From positions 80,413,228 to 80,477,227 of the forward strand of contig NC_054706.1 in assembly GCF_016097555.1 (NCBI RefSeq): 64,000 nt of DNA. The letters are read 5' to 3'. The DNA is from Gigantopelta aegis (taxonomy: Eukaryota; Mollusca; Gastropoda; Neomphalida; Peltospiridae). Position numbers and translations under genes: made by a program. This document shows positions 23,913-36,693 of the stretch, in pieces (positions within the stretch are counted from its first letter, which is position 1; the number at the start of each line of letters is the position of its first letter). Under the pieces are notes generated by a model. That model was not told where the DNA came from and did no database searches. It worked only from the letters and a program-made list of their open reading frames with translations.

Positions 23913-23928
23913 CCCCCCCCCCCCCCCC
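23913..23928. repeat. Poly-C tract (16 C)
   Basis: Homopolymer in otherwise AT-rich sequence. Confidence 0.9.
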
Positions 23929-24244
23929 ATTACTCGAATAGTAACGTCATTCGAATTCAAAGCAGTTCTGTGACCTATGGGATGCTTTTTTCTTCTCTTT
24001 TTTTTTACACAACCTTCACCCGTACTAAAATAATTGGTGGTGCAAACGGAATTTGTAGGACACCCAGACGTTGATCCGAGTCCTGTTCCAAGACGCGATA
24101 TTATCACTAACGGGACGGGGCCCAAGTGGATTTAAAAAACTCCATCATACGTGGTCATAGAGGATAGAAAATGTACAGCCGAGGTGGTCAAATTTACTAC
24201 CATCGAGGGTGTACTTTTTCTAAGAGACATGGTTGCATCAATCC
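23929..24244. other. No gene seen
   Basis: A moderately GC-rich stretch at 24000-24130 ('cactaacgggacggggccc') looks like an old dispersed repeat that I cannot name. Confidence 0.35.
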
Positions 24245-25138
24245 AGAAAATCAACTATTATTTCACACCAACAGACAAACATGGTTGACCATTGTATCAT
24301 AAACTATTATTTCACACCAACAGACAAAGATGGTTGACCATTGTATCATAAACTATTATTTGACACCAACAGACAAAGATGGTTGACCATTGTATCATAA
24401 ACTATTATTTCACACCAACAGACAAAGATGGTTGACCATTGTATCATAAACTATTATTTGACACCAACAGACAAAGATGATTGACCATTGTATCATAAAC
24501 TATTATTTCACACCAACAGACAAAGATGGTTGACCATTGTATCATAAACTATTATTTGACACCAACAGACAAAGATGGTTGACCATTGTATCATAAACTA
24601 TTATTTGACACCAACAGACAAAGATGGTTGACCATTGTATCATAAACTATTATTTGACACCAACAGACAAAGATGGTTGACCATTGTATCATAAACTATT
24701 ATTTGACACCAACAGACAAAGATGATTGACCATTGTATCATAAACTATTATTTCACACCAACAGACAAAGATGGTTGAACATTGTATCATAAACTATTAT
24801 TTGACACCAACAGACAAAGATGGTTGACCATTGTATCATAAACTATTATTTCACACCAACAGACAAAGATGGTTGACCATTGTATCATAAACTATTATTT
24901 GACACCAACAGACAAAGATGGTTGACCATTTTATCATAAACTATTATTTGACACCAACAGACAAAGATGGTTGACCATTTTATCATAAACTATTATTTGA
25001 CACCAACAGACAAAGATGGTTGACCATTTTATCATAAACTATTATTTGACACCAACAGACAAAGATGGTTGACCATTTTATCATAAACTATTATTTGACA
25101 CCAACAGACAAAGATGGTTGACCATTGTATCATAAACT
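24245..25138. repeat. 49-bp tandem repeat, ~18 copies
   Basis: Near-identical units: 'caccaacagacaaagatgg', 'ttgaccattgtatcataaa', 'ctattattt' and c/g. Two alternating unit types (tttcacacc and tttgacacc) indicate unequal exchange. Confidence 0.97.
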
Positions 25139-25159
25139 ACACGATCATACTTGTAGAAG

Positions 25160-26004
25160 TGCTATAGGGGTGGGATCTCAATGGGCATATAGGGACTGGA
25201 TCACAATGGACATATTGGGGGTGGGATCTCAATGGGCATATAGGGACTGGATCACAATGGACATATTGGGGGTGGGATCTCAATGGGCATATAGGGACTG
25301 GATCACAATGGACATATTGGAGGCTGGATCTCAATGGGCATATAGGGACTGGATCACAATGGACATATTGGGGGTGGGATCTCAATGGGCATATAGGGAC
25401 TGGATCTCAATGGGCATATAGGGACTGGATCTCAATGGGCATATAGGGACTGGATCTCAATGGGCATATTGGAGGCTGGATCTCAATGGGCGTATTGGGG
25501 GCTGCATCTGAATGGACATATTGGGAACTGGATCACAATGGACATATTTGGGTGGGATCTCAATGTGCGTATTGGGGGCTGGATTTCAATGGGCGTATTG
25601 GGGGCTGGATCACAATGGACATATTGGGGGTGGGATCTCAATGGGCGTATTGGGGGCTGGATTTCAATGGGCGTATTGGGGGATTGGGGGCTGGATCACA
25701 ATGGGCATATTGGGGTAGGATCTCAATGGGCATATTGGTGGCTGGATCTCAGTGGGCGTATAGTGCCTGGATCTCAATGGACGTATAGGGGCTGGGTTTC
25801 AATGGGCATATAGTGCCTGGATCTCAATGAGCGTATAGGGGCTGGATCCCAATGATCGTATAGGGGCTGGATCTCAATGAGCGTATAGGTACTGGATCTC
25901 AATGGGTGTATAGGTGCTGGATCTCAATGAGCGTATAGGTACTGGATCTCAGTGGGCGTATAGAGGCTGGATCTCAGTGGGCGTATGGGGCTGAATATCA
26001 GTGT
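25160..26004. repeat. ~26-bp minisatellite, same family as 20311
   Basis: Units 'ggatctcaatgggcatata' plus 'gggact' or 'ttgggggct'. It ends, like its counterpart, in a SINE remnant whose head is missing. Confidence 0.95.
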
Positions 26005-26170
26005 GTTCGGCGGGTCCATTGGGCTATTTCTCGACCCATCCAGTGCCACACCACTAGTATATCAAAGATCATGGCATGTGCAGTGGTGTCTGTTAAAAAG
26101 TGCAGATAAATGATCACTTGCTACTAACTGAAAAATGTAGCGGATTTCCTCTGATGAACTATTGTACTAA
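26005..26170 (+). mobile_element. SINE remnant without a normal head
   Basis: 'cattgggctatttctcgac', then 'gccacaccactagtatatc', 'gatcatggcatgtgc' and 'aatgtagcggatttcctct'. It is a paralogue of the remnant at 20691. Confidence 0.7.
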
Positions 26171-26460
26171 TTTGAAAGTTATTACTAAAACAAAACCGTC
26201 ATTTTAACATTTATTTTCGCTTCTTTATATACATACATACATATAAACAGTTACAGTCTTAGCACATATTACTCAAACATGAAGTTCTTCAAAATATACA
26301 AATACAAGTGTTACTAATAAATACTGCACTAAACTCAGATGATTCGAAGATGAATATTAATATTATAACCAATACCTTTCTGTATAAAATAAAGATTGGA
26401 AATGAGTAAATGTATATTTTGGGCAATTGAAACTATGTCGCGAATATTTTGGAAGAGTAT
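26171..26460. repeat. Duplicated unique block (copy 2)
   Basis: Matches 20863-21087 closely from about 26235 on. An extra ~50 bp ('ttattttcgcttctttata') lies on its left that copy 1 lacks. Confidence 0.9.
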
Positions 26461-26793
26461 TCATACGAATAAGTCGCTCTGAAGAATTTGTGATTCTTGG
26501 CCTTCCAAATATGTAACAACAGACGCAGTATTTCAAATTTTAATTATTTGTTTTTCAAATGTCATATTTATAAATGCAACGTGCAAAATTCAAATATCAA
26601 TTCCACACATTGTAAAAAGGAAATTCACCTTAGATATCCAATAGAACAATCGGTCAACCAGCGAAAACCAACATCCACTTGTTTACAAATAAATGGGTGA
26701 TGTATCTAATAATAATAGTAATGATATAAATAAACGAATAAACAAATAAATCGTGTAATAATTACAACAAAATAACATCTTCAAAAGTTGAAT
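26461..26793. other. No gene seen
   Basis: AT-rich sequence that would be 3'-flanking or 3'-UTR sequence of the minus-strand methyltransferase gene. Confidence 0.4.
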
Positions 26794-27240
26794 CAACCCA
26801 GTTTCCAATACTAAAATTAGTGCGTGATCAACCCAGTTTCCAATACTCATAACAGTGCGTCATTAACCCAGTTTCCAGTACCCCTTATAATGCGTGATCA
26901 ACCCAGTTTTCAATACTCATAACAGTGCGTCATTAACCCAGTTTCCAGTACCCCTTATAATGTGTGATGAACCCAGTTTCCAGTACTCATAACAGTGCGT
27001 CATTAACCCAGTTTCCAGTACCCCTTATAATGCGTGATGAACCCAGTTTCCAGTACTCAAAACAGTGCGTCATCAAACCAGTTTCCATTACTCCAAATCG
27101 GTTCACCATCAATCCAGTGTCCAGTACCCCACCAGGTGTGTGATAAATCCAGCGTCCAGTACTTCCACCGGTGTGAGATCAATCCAGCGTCCAGTACCCC
27201 ACCGGTGTGAGATCAATCCAGCGTCCAGTCTTTAAAACAA
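26794..27240. repeat. 35-bp tandem repeat next to the methyltransferase stop codon
   Basis: Units 'atcaacccagtttccagta' plus 'ccccttataatgcgtg' or 'ctcataacagtgcgtc', about 12 copies. The sequence just after the stop codon on the minus strand ('atcaactcggcttccag' at 27247) has the same start, so the array appears to grow from the 3'-UTR edge of the terminal exon. Confidence 0.93.
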
Positions 27241-27283
27241 TGCATGATCAACTCGGCTTCCAGAATTTCAACCTCGACGATTA

Positions 27284-27964
27284 CTACAGCTGCCATGCCT
27301 GCCACGTGTAGGAGAACTGGAACATGGGCGAGTGTGTTCGATTGAGCAGATTCATGATCTGACAGTACCGACATTCCTGCTGCACTATTCCTGGAAGGTC
27401 CACGTGGAACTGGAACTGGATGTGTTTGAAGTACTGAGCCAGTTCCTCAGCAATGATTAACTCCAGCAGTTCATACTCACAACCCTCGCAGTTTATCGTC
27501 AACAGATCAAGTGGCTTTTGTTGTACTCCCAAACTATTAAAGAACTCTTTGGCATCTCGTATGATCACCGTTTCTTTTTTCGCATCTTTCGTTTGGGAGT
27601 TTGGGTTATTCATAAACAAGGAAGTCGCATCTCCAGCAATACGGTCAAACGTGAGATTTCTGTTTTCTTTTCCTAATCCAAAGTTATAGATAGTTACTTT
27701 AGGATTTGATGAAAATTTCTTTTTCAGTACATTAAAGTATTCTGGTACTGGTTCTAGCACTGTGAAGTAAGAGTTTGCCAAATTAATGTACCTGCCTGCG
27801 TCGACCCCCGTGTACCCCCCGACCTCCACGATCCGACTGTCCGCTCGTAGGTACGAATGTTTCGTCCATTTGTCAGACTTCATCTTACCATAGTTCACTT
27901 GACGCTGTTCTTCACAAATCTGTGCAAAATTACCAACACATCGTTTGCTCTTGGATGCTTCGTC
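27284..27964 (-). CDS. Terminal exon: FkbM-family methyltransferase domain
   Basis: 226 codons plus TAG, from the acceptor tttacctag|GACGAAGC at 27964 to the stop at 27286-27284. The frame is open right up to the acceptor, so this exon begins with DEASKSKRCVGNFAQICEEQ rather than at an internal start. It carries a class I methyltransferase core: the SAM-binding motif I IVEVGGYTGVDAGRY (residues ~45-60), the acidic strand-2 end VLEPVPEYF, GLGKENRNLTF, and the FkbM-type motif LLTINCEGCEYELL. It ends QFSYTWQAWQL. FkbM-family enzymes (Methyltransf_21) methylate hydroxyl groups of small molecules or sugars. The substrate is unknown. With the membrane-anchor exon at 41358 it would be a type II membrane protein with a luminal catalytic domain. 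Confidence 0.85.
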   Translation of the reverse strand, partial: DEASKSKRCVGNFAQICEEQRQVNYGKMKSDKWTKHSYLRADSRIVEVGGYTGVDAGRYINLANSYFTVLEPVPEYFNVLKKKFSSNPKVTIYNFGLGKENRNLTFDRIAGDATSLFMNNPNSQTKDAKKETVIIRDAKEFFNSLGVQQKPLDLLTINCEGCEYELLELIIAEELAQYFKHIQFQFHVDLPGIVQQECRYCQIMNLLNRTHSPMFQFSYTWQAWQL

Positions 27965-27984
27965 CTAGGTAAACTCTACACCTA

Positions 27985-28051
27985 GAATAAACACACAGTG
28001 TATACTACAATAAGCACATAGACACTTCACAGTAAATTCTACACCTATAAT

Positions 28052-28118
<67 letters not shown>

Positions 28119-31100
28119 TCATAGTAAACTCTATCTCTATACCTAAAATAAATAGACAGTCAGTTGATAGTAATCTTTATCTCTATACCTAGAATAATCA
28201 GACAGTCAGTTGATAGTAATCTTTATCTCTATACCTAGAATAAACAGTCAGTTGATAGTAATCTCTAGCTCTATACCTAGAATAAACAGACAGTCAGTTG
28301 ATAGTAATCTCTGTATCTCGAATAAACAGACAGTCAGTTCATAGTAATATCTATACCTAGAATAAACAGACAGTTAGTTCATAGTAATCTCTATACCTAG
28401 AATGAACAGTCAGTTGATAGTAATCTCTATCTCTATACCTATAATAAACAGACAGTCAGTTGATAGTAATCTCTATACCTAGAATGAACAGTCAGTTGAT
28501 AGTAATCTCTATCTCTATACCTATAATAAACAAACAGTCAGTTGATAGTAATCTCTATCTCTATACCTAGAATAAACAGACAGTCAGTTGATAGTAATCT
28601 CTATCTCTATACCTAAAATAAACAGACAGTCAGTTCATAGGAATCTCTATCTCTATACCAAGAATAATAAGTCAGTTGATAATGATCTCTATCTCTATAT
28701 CTCGAATAAACAGACAGTCAGTTGATAGTAATCTCTATCCCTAGAATAAACAGACAATCAGTTGATAGTAATCTCTATCTCTATACCTCGAATAAACAGT
28801 CAGTTCATAGTAATATCTATACCTAGAATAAACATACAGTTAGTTCATAGTAATCTCTATACCTAGAATGAACAGTCAGTTGATAGTAATCTCTATCTCT
28901 ATAGCTAGAATAAACAGACAGTCAGTTGATAGTAATCTTTATCTCTATACCTAAAATAAACAGACAGTCAGTTCATAGGAATCTCTATCTCTAAACCAAG
29001 AATAATAAGTCAGTTGATAATGATCTCTATCTCTATATCTCGAATAAACAGACAGTCAGTTGATAGTAATCTCTATCCCTAGAATAAACAGACAATCAGT
29101 TGATAGTAATCTCTATCTCTATACCTAGAATAAACATAGTCAGTTGATAGTAATCTCTATCTCTATAACAAGAATAAACAGACAGTCGGTTGATAGTAAT
29201 CTCTATATCTATACCTAGAATAATCAGAGAGTCAGTTCACAGTAATCTCTATCTCTATACCTAGAATAAACAGACAGTCAGTTGATAGTAATCTCTATCT
29301 CTGTACCTAGAATAAACAGACAGTCAGTTGATAGTAATCTCTATCTCTATACCTATAATAAACAGACAGCCAGTTGATAGTAATCTCTATACCTAGAATG
29401 AACAGTCAGTTGATAGTAATCTCTATCTCTATACCAATAATAAACAGACAGTCAGTTGATAGTAATCTCTATCTCTATACCTAGAATAAACAGACAGTCA
29501 GTTGATAGTAATCTCTATCTCTATACCTAGAATAAACATAGTCAGTTGATAGTAATCTCTATCTCTATAACAAGAATAAACAGACAGTCGGTTGATAGTA
29601 ATCTCTATATCTATACCTAGAATAATCAGACAGTCAGTTCATAGTAATCTCTATCTCTATACCTAGAATAAACAGACAGTCAGTTGATAGTAATCTCTAT
29701 CTCTATACCTAGAATAAACAGACAGTCAGTTGATAGTAATCTCTATCTCTATACCTATAATAAACAGACAGCCAGTTGATAGTAATCTCTATACCTAGAA
29801 TGAACAGTCAGTTGATAGTAATCTCTATCTCTATACCTATAATAAACAGACAGTCAGTTGATAGTAATCTCTATCTCTATACCTAGAATAAACAGACAGT
29901 CAGTTGATAGTAATCTCTATCTCTATACCTAAAATAAACAGACAGTCAGTTCATAGGAATCTCTATCTCTATACCAAGAATAATAAGTCAGTTGATAATG
30001 ATCTCTATCTCTATATCTCGAATAAACAGACAGTCAGTTGATAGTAATCTCTATCCCTAGAATAAAGAGACAATCAGTTGATAGTAATCTCTATCTCTAT
30101 ACCTCGAATAAACAGACAGTCAGTTCATAGTAATATCTATACCTAGAATAAACATACAGTTAGTTCATAGTAATCTCTATACCTAGAATGAACAGTCAGT
30201 TGATAGTAATCTCTATCTCTATACCTATAATAAACAGACAGTCAGTTGATAGTAATCTCTATCTCTATAGCTAGAATAAACAGACAGTCAGTTGATAGTA
30301 ATCTTTATCTCTATACCTAAAATAAACAGACAGTCAGTTCATAGGAATCTCTATCTCTATACCAAGAATAATAAGTCAGTTGATAATGATCTCTATCTCT
30401 ATATCTCGAATAAAGAGACAGTCAGTTGATAGTAATCTCTATCCCTAGAATAAACAGACAATCAGTTGATAGTAATCTCTATCTCTATACCTAGAATAAA
30501 CATACAGTCAGTTGATAGTAATCTCTATCTCTATAACAAGAATAAACAGACAGTCGGTTGATAGTAATCTCTATATCTATACCTAGAATAATCAGACAGT
30601 CAGTTCAAAGTAATCTCTATCTCTATACCTAGAATAAACAGACAGTCAGTTGATAGTAATCTCTATCTCTGTACCTAGAATAAACAGACAGTCGGTTGAT
30701 AGTAATCTCTATATCTATACCTAGAATAATCAGACAGTCAGTTGATAGTAATCTCTATCTCTATACCTAGAATAATCAGACAGTCAGTTGATAGTAATCT
30801 CTATCTCTATACTTAAAATAAACAGAGTCAGTTCATAGTGATCTCTATCTCTATACCTAAAATAAACAGACAGTCAGTTGATAGTAATCTCTATCTCTAT
30901 ACCTAGAATAATCAGTCAGTTGATAGTGATCTCTATCTCTATATCTCGAATAAACAGACAGTCAGTTCATAGTAACCTCTATCCCTAGAATAAACAGACA
31001 GTCAGTTGATAGTAATCTCTATCTTTATACCTAGAATAAACAGACAGTCGGTTGATAGTAATCTCTATATCTATACCTAGAATAATCAGACAGTCAGTTG

Positions 31101-34100
31101 ATAGTAATCTCTATCTCTGTACCTAGAATAATCAGACAGTCAGTTGATAGTAATCTCTATCTCTATACCTAGAATAATCAGACAGTCAGTCCATAGTAAT
31201 CTATCTCTATACCTAGAATAATCAATCAGTTGATAGTAATATCTATCTCTATACCTAGAATAATCAGACTGTCAGTTATAGTAATCTCTATCTCTATATG
31301 TAGAATAAACAGACAGTCAGTTGATAGTTATCTCTATCTCTATTCCTAGAATAATCAGACTGTCAGTTGATAGTAATCTCTATCTCTATACCTAAAATAA
31401 ACAGACTGTCAGTTCATAGTAATCTCTATCTCTATATCTAGAATAACCAGTAATAACCATAGTAATCTTTATCTCTATATCTAGAATAAACAGTCAGTCA
31501 ATTCATAGTAATCTCTATCTCTATACCTAGAATAAACAGTTAGTTCATAGTAATCTATATCTCTATACTTAAAATAAACAGAGTCAGTTCATAGTGATCT
31601 CTATCTCTATACCTAAAATAAACAGACAGTCAGTTGATAGTGATCTCTATCTCTATATCTCGAATAAACAGACAGTCTGTTGATAGTAATCTCTGTCCCT
31701 AGAATAAACAGACAGTCAGTTGATAGTAATCTCTATCTCTATACCTAGAATAAACAGACAGTCGGTTGATAGTAATCTCTATATCTATACCTAGAATAAT
31801 CAGACAGTCAGTTGATAGTAATCTCTAACTCTATACCTAGAATAATCAGACAGTCAGTTGATAGTAATCTCTATCTCTATACCTAGAATAATCAGACAGT
31901 CAGTCCATAGTAATCTCTATCTCTGTACCTAGAATAAACAGACAGTCGGTTGATAGTAATCTCTATATCTATACCTAGAATAATCAGACAGTCAGTTGAT
32001 AGTAATCTCTATCTCTATAACAAGAATAAACAGACAGTCGGTTGATAGTAATCTCTATATCTATACCTAGAATAATCAGACAGTCAGTTGATAGTAATCT
32101 CTATCTCTCTACCTAGAATTATCAGACAGTCAGTTGATAGTAATCTCTATCTCTATACCTAGAATAAACAGACAGTCAGTTGACAGTAATCTCTATCTCT
32201 ATACCTAAAACAGACAGTCAGTTGATAGTAATCTCTATCTCTATACTTAAAATAAACAGAGTCAGTTCATAGTGATCTCTATCTCTATACCTAAAATAAA
32301 CAGATAGTCAGTTCATAGTAATCTCTATCTCTATACCTAGAATAATCAGTCAGTTGATAGTGATCTCTATCTCTATACCTAGAATAATCAGACAGTCAGT
32401 CCATAGTAATCTATCTCTATACCTAGAATAATCAATCAGTTGATAGTAATCTCTATGTCTATACTTAGAATAATCAGACTGTCAGTTCATAGTAATCTCT
32501 ATCTCTATATGTAGAATAAACAGACAGTCAGTTGATAGTTATCTCTATCTCTATTCTTAAAGTAATCAGACTGTCAGTTGATAGTAATCTCTATCTCTAT
32601 ACCTAAAATAAACAGACTGTCAGTTCATAGTAATCTCTATCTCTATATCTAGAATAACCAGTAATAACCATAGTAATCTTTATCTGTATATCTAGAATAA
32701 ACAGTTAGTCAGTTCATAGTAATCTCTATCTCTATACCTAGAATAATCAGTCAGTTGATAGTGATCTCTATCTCTATATCTCGAATAAACAGACAGTCAG
32801 TTGATAGTAATCTCTATCCCTAGAATAAACAGACAGTCAGTTGATAGTAATCTCTATCTCTATACCTAGAATAAACAGACAGTCGGTTGATAGTAATCTC
32901 TATATCTATACCTAGAATAAACAGACAGTCAGTTGATAGTAATCTCTATCTCTCTACCTAGAATAATCAGACATTCAGTTGATAGTAATCTCTATCTCTA
33001 TACCTAGAATAATCAGACAGTCAGTCCATAGTAATCTATCTCTATACCTAGAATAATCAATCAGTTGATAGTAATCTCTATCTCTATACTTAGAATAATC
33101 AGACTGTCAGTTCATAGTAATCTCTATCTCTATATGTAGAATAAACAGACAGTCAATTGATAGTTATCTGTATCTCTATTCCTAGAATAATCAGACTGTC
33201 AGTTGATAGTAATCTCTATCTCTATACCTAAAATAAACAGACTGTCAGTTCATAGTAATCTCTATCTCTCTATCTAGAATAACCAGTAATAACCATAGTA
33301 ATCTTTATCTCTATATCTAGAATAAACAGTCAGTCAGTTCATAGTAATCTCTATCTCTATACCTAGAATAAACAGTTAGTTCATAGTAATCTCTATCTCT
33401 ATACTTAAAATAAACAGAGTCAGTTCATAGTGATCTCTATCTCTATACCTAAAATAAACAGTCAGTCAGTTCATAGTAATCTCTATCTCTATACCTAGAA
33501 TAATCAGTCAGTTGATAGTGATCTCTATCTCTATATCTCGAATAAACAGACAGTCAGTTGATAGTAATCTCTATCCCTAGAATAAACAGACAGTCAGTTG
33601 ATTGTAATCTCTATCTCTATACCTAGAATAAACAGTCAGTCAGTTCATAGTAATCTCTATCTCTATATGTAGAATAAACAGAATAATCTAGAATAAACAT
33701 GATCTAAAAATGAACTGATCTTGAAATTGTGTCTTTCTGGGGCAGATCCAGAATTTAATCAAAGGGAGTAGTTTCTGAAAGGGTTATGTCCACATTTTGG
33801 GCATGGTTTGTTAGCAATGAGTACCCATGCTTAGTGAGGTCTTTACATGGTGAGTGTAGGTACAGTTTATGGGGAGGTACCCATGCAAAATTGACCCTTA
33901 AGGATCATTTTGTTGATAGTAATCTCTATCTATATACCTAGAATAAACAGACAGTCAGTTGATAGTAATCTCTATCTCTATACCTAAAATAGACAGTCAG
34001 TTGATAGTAATCTCTATCTCTATACTTAAAATAAACAGAGTCAGTTCATAGTGATCTCTATCTCTATACCTAAAATAAACAGACAGTCAGTTCATAGTAA

Positions 34101-35340
34101 TCTATATCTCTATACCTAGAATAATCAGTCAGTTGATAGTGATCTCTATCTCTATATCTCGAATAAACAGACAGTCAGTTGATAGTAATCTCTATCCCTA
34201 GAAGAAACAGACAGTCATTTGTTAGTAATCACTATCTCTATACCTAGAATAAACAGACAGTCGGTTGATAGTAATCTCTATATCTATACCTAGAATAATC
34301 AGAGAGTCAGTTGATAGTAATCTCTATCTCTATACCTAGAATAATCAGACAGTCAGTCCATAGTAATCTATCTCTATACCTAGAATAATCAATCAGTTGA
34401 TAGTAATCTCTATCTCTATACTTAGAATAATGAGACTGTCAGTTCATAGTAATCTCTATCTCTATATGTTGAATAAACAGACAGTCAGTTGATAGTTATC
34501 TCTATCTCTATTCCTAGAATAATCAGACTGTCAGTTGATAGTAATCTCTATCTCTATACCTAAAATAAACAGACTGTCAGTTCATAGTAATCTCTATCTC
34601 TATATCTAGAATAACCAGTAATAACCATAGTAATCTTTATCTCTATATCTAGAATAAACAGTCAGTCAGTTCATAGTAATCTCTATCTCTATACCTAGAA
34701 TAAACAGTTAGTTCATAGTAATCTCTATCTCTATACTTAAAATAAACAGACAGTCAGTTCATAGTAATCTCTATCTCTATACCTAGAATAATCAGTCAGT
34801 TGATAGTGATCTCTATCTCTATACCTAGAATAATCAGACAGTCAGTCCATAGTAATCTATCTCTATACCTAGAATAATCAATCAGTTGATAGTAATCTCT
34901 ATGTCTATATGTAGAATAAACAGACAGTCAGTTGATAGTTATCTCTATCTCTATTCCTAGAATAATCAGACTGTCAGTTGATAGTAATCTCTATCTCTAT
35001 ACCTAAAATAAACAGACTGTCAGTTCATAGTAATCTCTATCTCTATATCTAGAATAACCAGTAATAACCATAGTAATCTTTATCTCTATATCTAGAATAA
35101 ACAGTCAGTCAGTTCATAGTAATCTCTATCTCTATACCTAGAATAAACAGTTAGTTCATAGTAATCTCTATCTCTATACCTAGAATAAACAGTCAGTCAG
35201 TTCATAGTAATCTCTATCTCTATACCTAGAATAAACAGTCAGTCAGTTCATAGTAATCTCTATCTCTATACCTAGAATAAACAGTCAGTCAGTTCATAGT
35301 AATCTCTATCTCTATATCTAGAATAAACAGAATAATCTAG
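27985..35340. repeat. 7.3-kb minisatellite, ~45-bp unit, beside the acceptor of the terminal exon
   Basis: Units combine 'gtcagttgatagtaatctc', 'tatctctatacctagaata' and 'aacagaca', with many length variants. The first 20-odd bases beyond the acceptor on the intron side ('aaactctacacctagaataaaca') already look like a unit, so the array seems to be an amplified intron 3' end. Read on the minus strand, most units contain TTTATTCTAGGTATAG, that is a pyrimidine-rich TAG directly followed by GTAT. A (CA)n tract sits at 28052-28114. Confidence 0.96.
33697..33912. mobile_element. Truncated transposon fragment inside the array (copy 1)
   Basis: 'gatctaaaaatgaactgat', then 'tctggggcagatccagaat' and 'gaggtacccatgcaaaatt'. 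It is the same element and has the same breakpoints as at 35346, so element plus flanking units were duplicated together. An inverted relative lies at 38860-39490. Confidence 0.8.
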
Positions 35341-35345
35341 AATAA

Positions 35346-35840
35346 ACATGATCTAAAAATGAACTGATCTTGAAATTGTGTCTTTCTGGGGCAGATCCAG
35401 AATTTAATCAAAGGGAGTAGTTTCTGAAAGGGTTATGTCCACATTTTGGGCATGGTTTGTTAGCAATGAGTACCCATGCTTAGTGAGGTCTTTACATGGT
35501 GAGTGTAGGTACAGTTTATGGGGAGGTACCCATGTAAAATTGACCCTTAAGGATCATTTTGGGGTCATTAAAGGTCATTTAGGGTCATATTAGGAAAAAG
35601 TAAGTTTACATTTACGCTTTTCATAAATTTGATTATAATGGTTCATTATATATTACAATTTACATGCAAACTATAGGGAAATATGATCTAAAAATCAACT
35701 GATTTCGAAATTATGTGTTTACTGTCTATAACATATGTTTAGAAATAATTAATGGTAGCTTTGTTAGAAATGGGTACCCATGCTTATTGATGTTTATACA
35801 GAGTAAGGTTTATGGTGAGGGTTGGTATCCACGCAAAATT
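35346..35840. mobile_element. Transposon fragment at the array end (copy 2, longer)
   Basis: Repeats copy 1 and continues further ('ggtcattaaaggtcattta', 'gggtcatattaggaaaaag'). The inverted copy at 38860-39490 shows the same order, ending GGATCTGCCCCTG, which suggests a terminal inverted repeat CAGGGGCAGATCC. Confidence 0.7.
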
Positions 35841-35858
35841 TACCTGTATTGAGATCTG

Positions 35859-36248
35859 TTTAAAGGGACATTCCTGAGTTTGCTGAGTAAGATGTTTCCG
35901 ACTAATAAAATATTTCTACGATTAAACTTACATATTAAATATATTTTCTTGTTTAGAATATCAGTGTCTGTATATTTAACGTGTTTCTGGTCGCTTAATA
36001 TTTGTGAAAAGCCCAAACTGGATTTTGTTTTCAAATAATTTCGTACGTACGAAACAAAAACATATTTTAGGAAATAAAATGAAATTTAACCTAGTACAAA
36101 TATTGCAATGATCAGAAACACGTTTAATATACAGCCACTAATATTTTATGCAGAAAAATATATTTGATATGTAATTGCAATCGTTAAAATGTCTCTGTTA
36201 GTCGATAACATCTTAAAAATTGCAGCAAACTCAGGAATGTCCGTTTAA
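35859..36248. mobile_element. TTAA-flanked foldback MITE
   Basis: The left end is TTTAA then AGGGACATTCCTGAG; the right end is CTCAGGAATGTCC then GTTTAA. Inner parts also mirror each other (for example 'cgattaaacttacatatta' versus its inverted match near 36165, and 'aacgtgtttctg' versus 'cagaaacacgtt'), so most of the element folds on itself. TTAA suggests piggyBac-type mobilisation. Confidence 0.75.
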
Positions 36249-36693
36249 GGCAAGGTTTATGGTGAAGATAGGTTTTCACACCATTGTAACATTTAAAGGT
36301 AACTTTAGGGATGATTTTAGATGTCAGTGCAAGTCAAACTCAATATTTTGGTTACATTGTTTTAATATCTATGAGAGTAGGTTTTTCCTAAAAAAAAGTG
36401 TTGTTTAAGGTTTACTCTTGGTTATGACTAATTGATCAGTATTTATTGCAATATTCATATAAACTAAGAGGAATCTGGAATTAAAAATGTGTTTATTTGA
36501 CAATATTCATTTCGTGTGACACATCCTTCCCCAAAAATGTTAATGCAGGTTTTAGACCACTATCGGTTTGTAGAATCTTAACATGTACCAATATGTATGG
36601 TTGGATATAGGTCTTCCCACATACAACTCGGTGGCATCCTTGCTAGGTGGAAGTATTTCAGAACTTCAGGGTTGGTTTTTTAATAACCTTAAC
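36249..36693. other. No gene seen
   Basis: AT-rich sequence between the MITE and the probable middle exon. Confidence 0.4.

Noticed and set aside
23802..24125. 107-residue Cys/Gly/Lys frame on the minus strand
   Set aside because: It crosses a poly-C tract and a T-rich tract, with no domain or splice support.
24245..25138. CRISPR array
   Set aside because: Units abut head to tail with no unique spacers, and the genome is eukaryotic. The same holds for every other array here.
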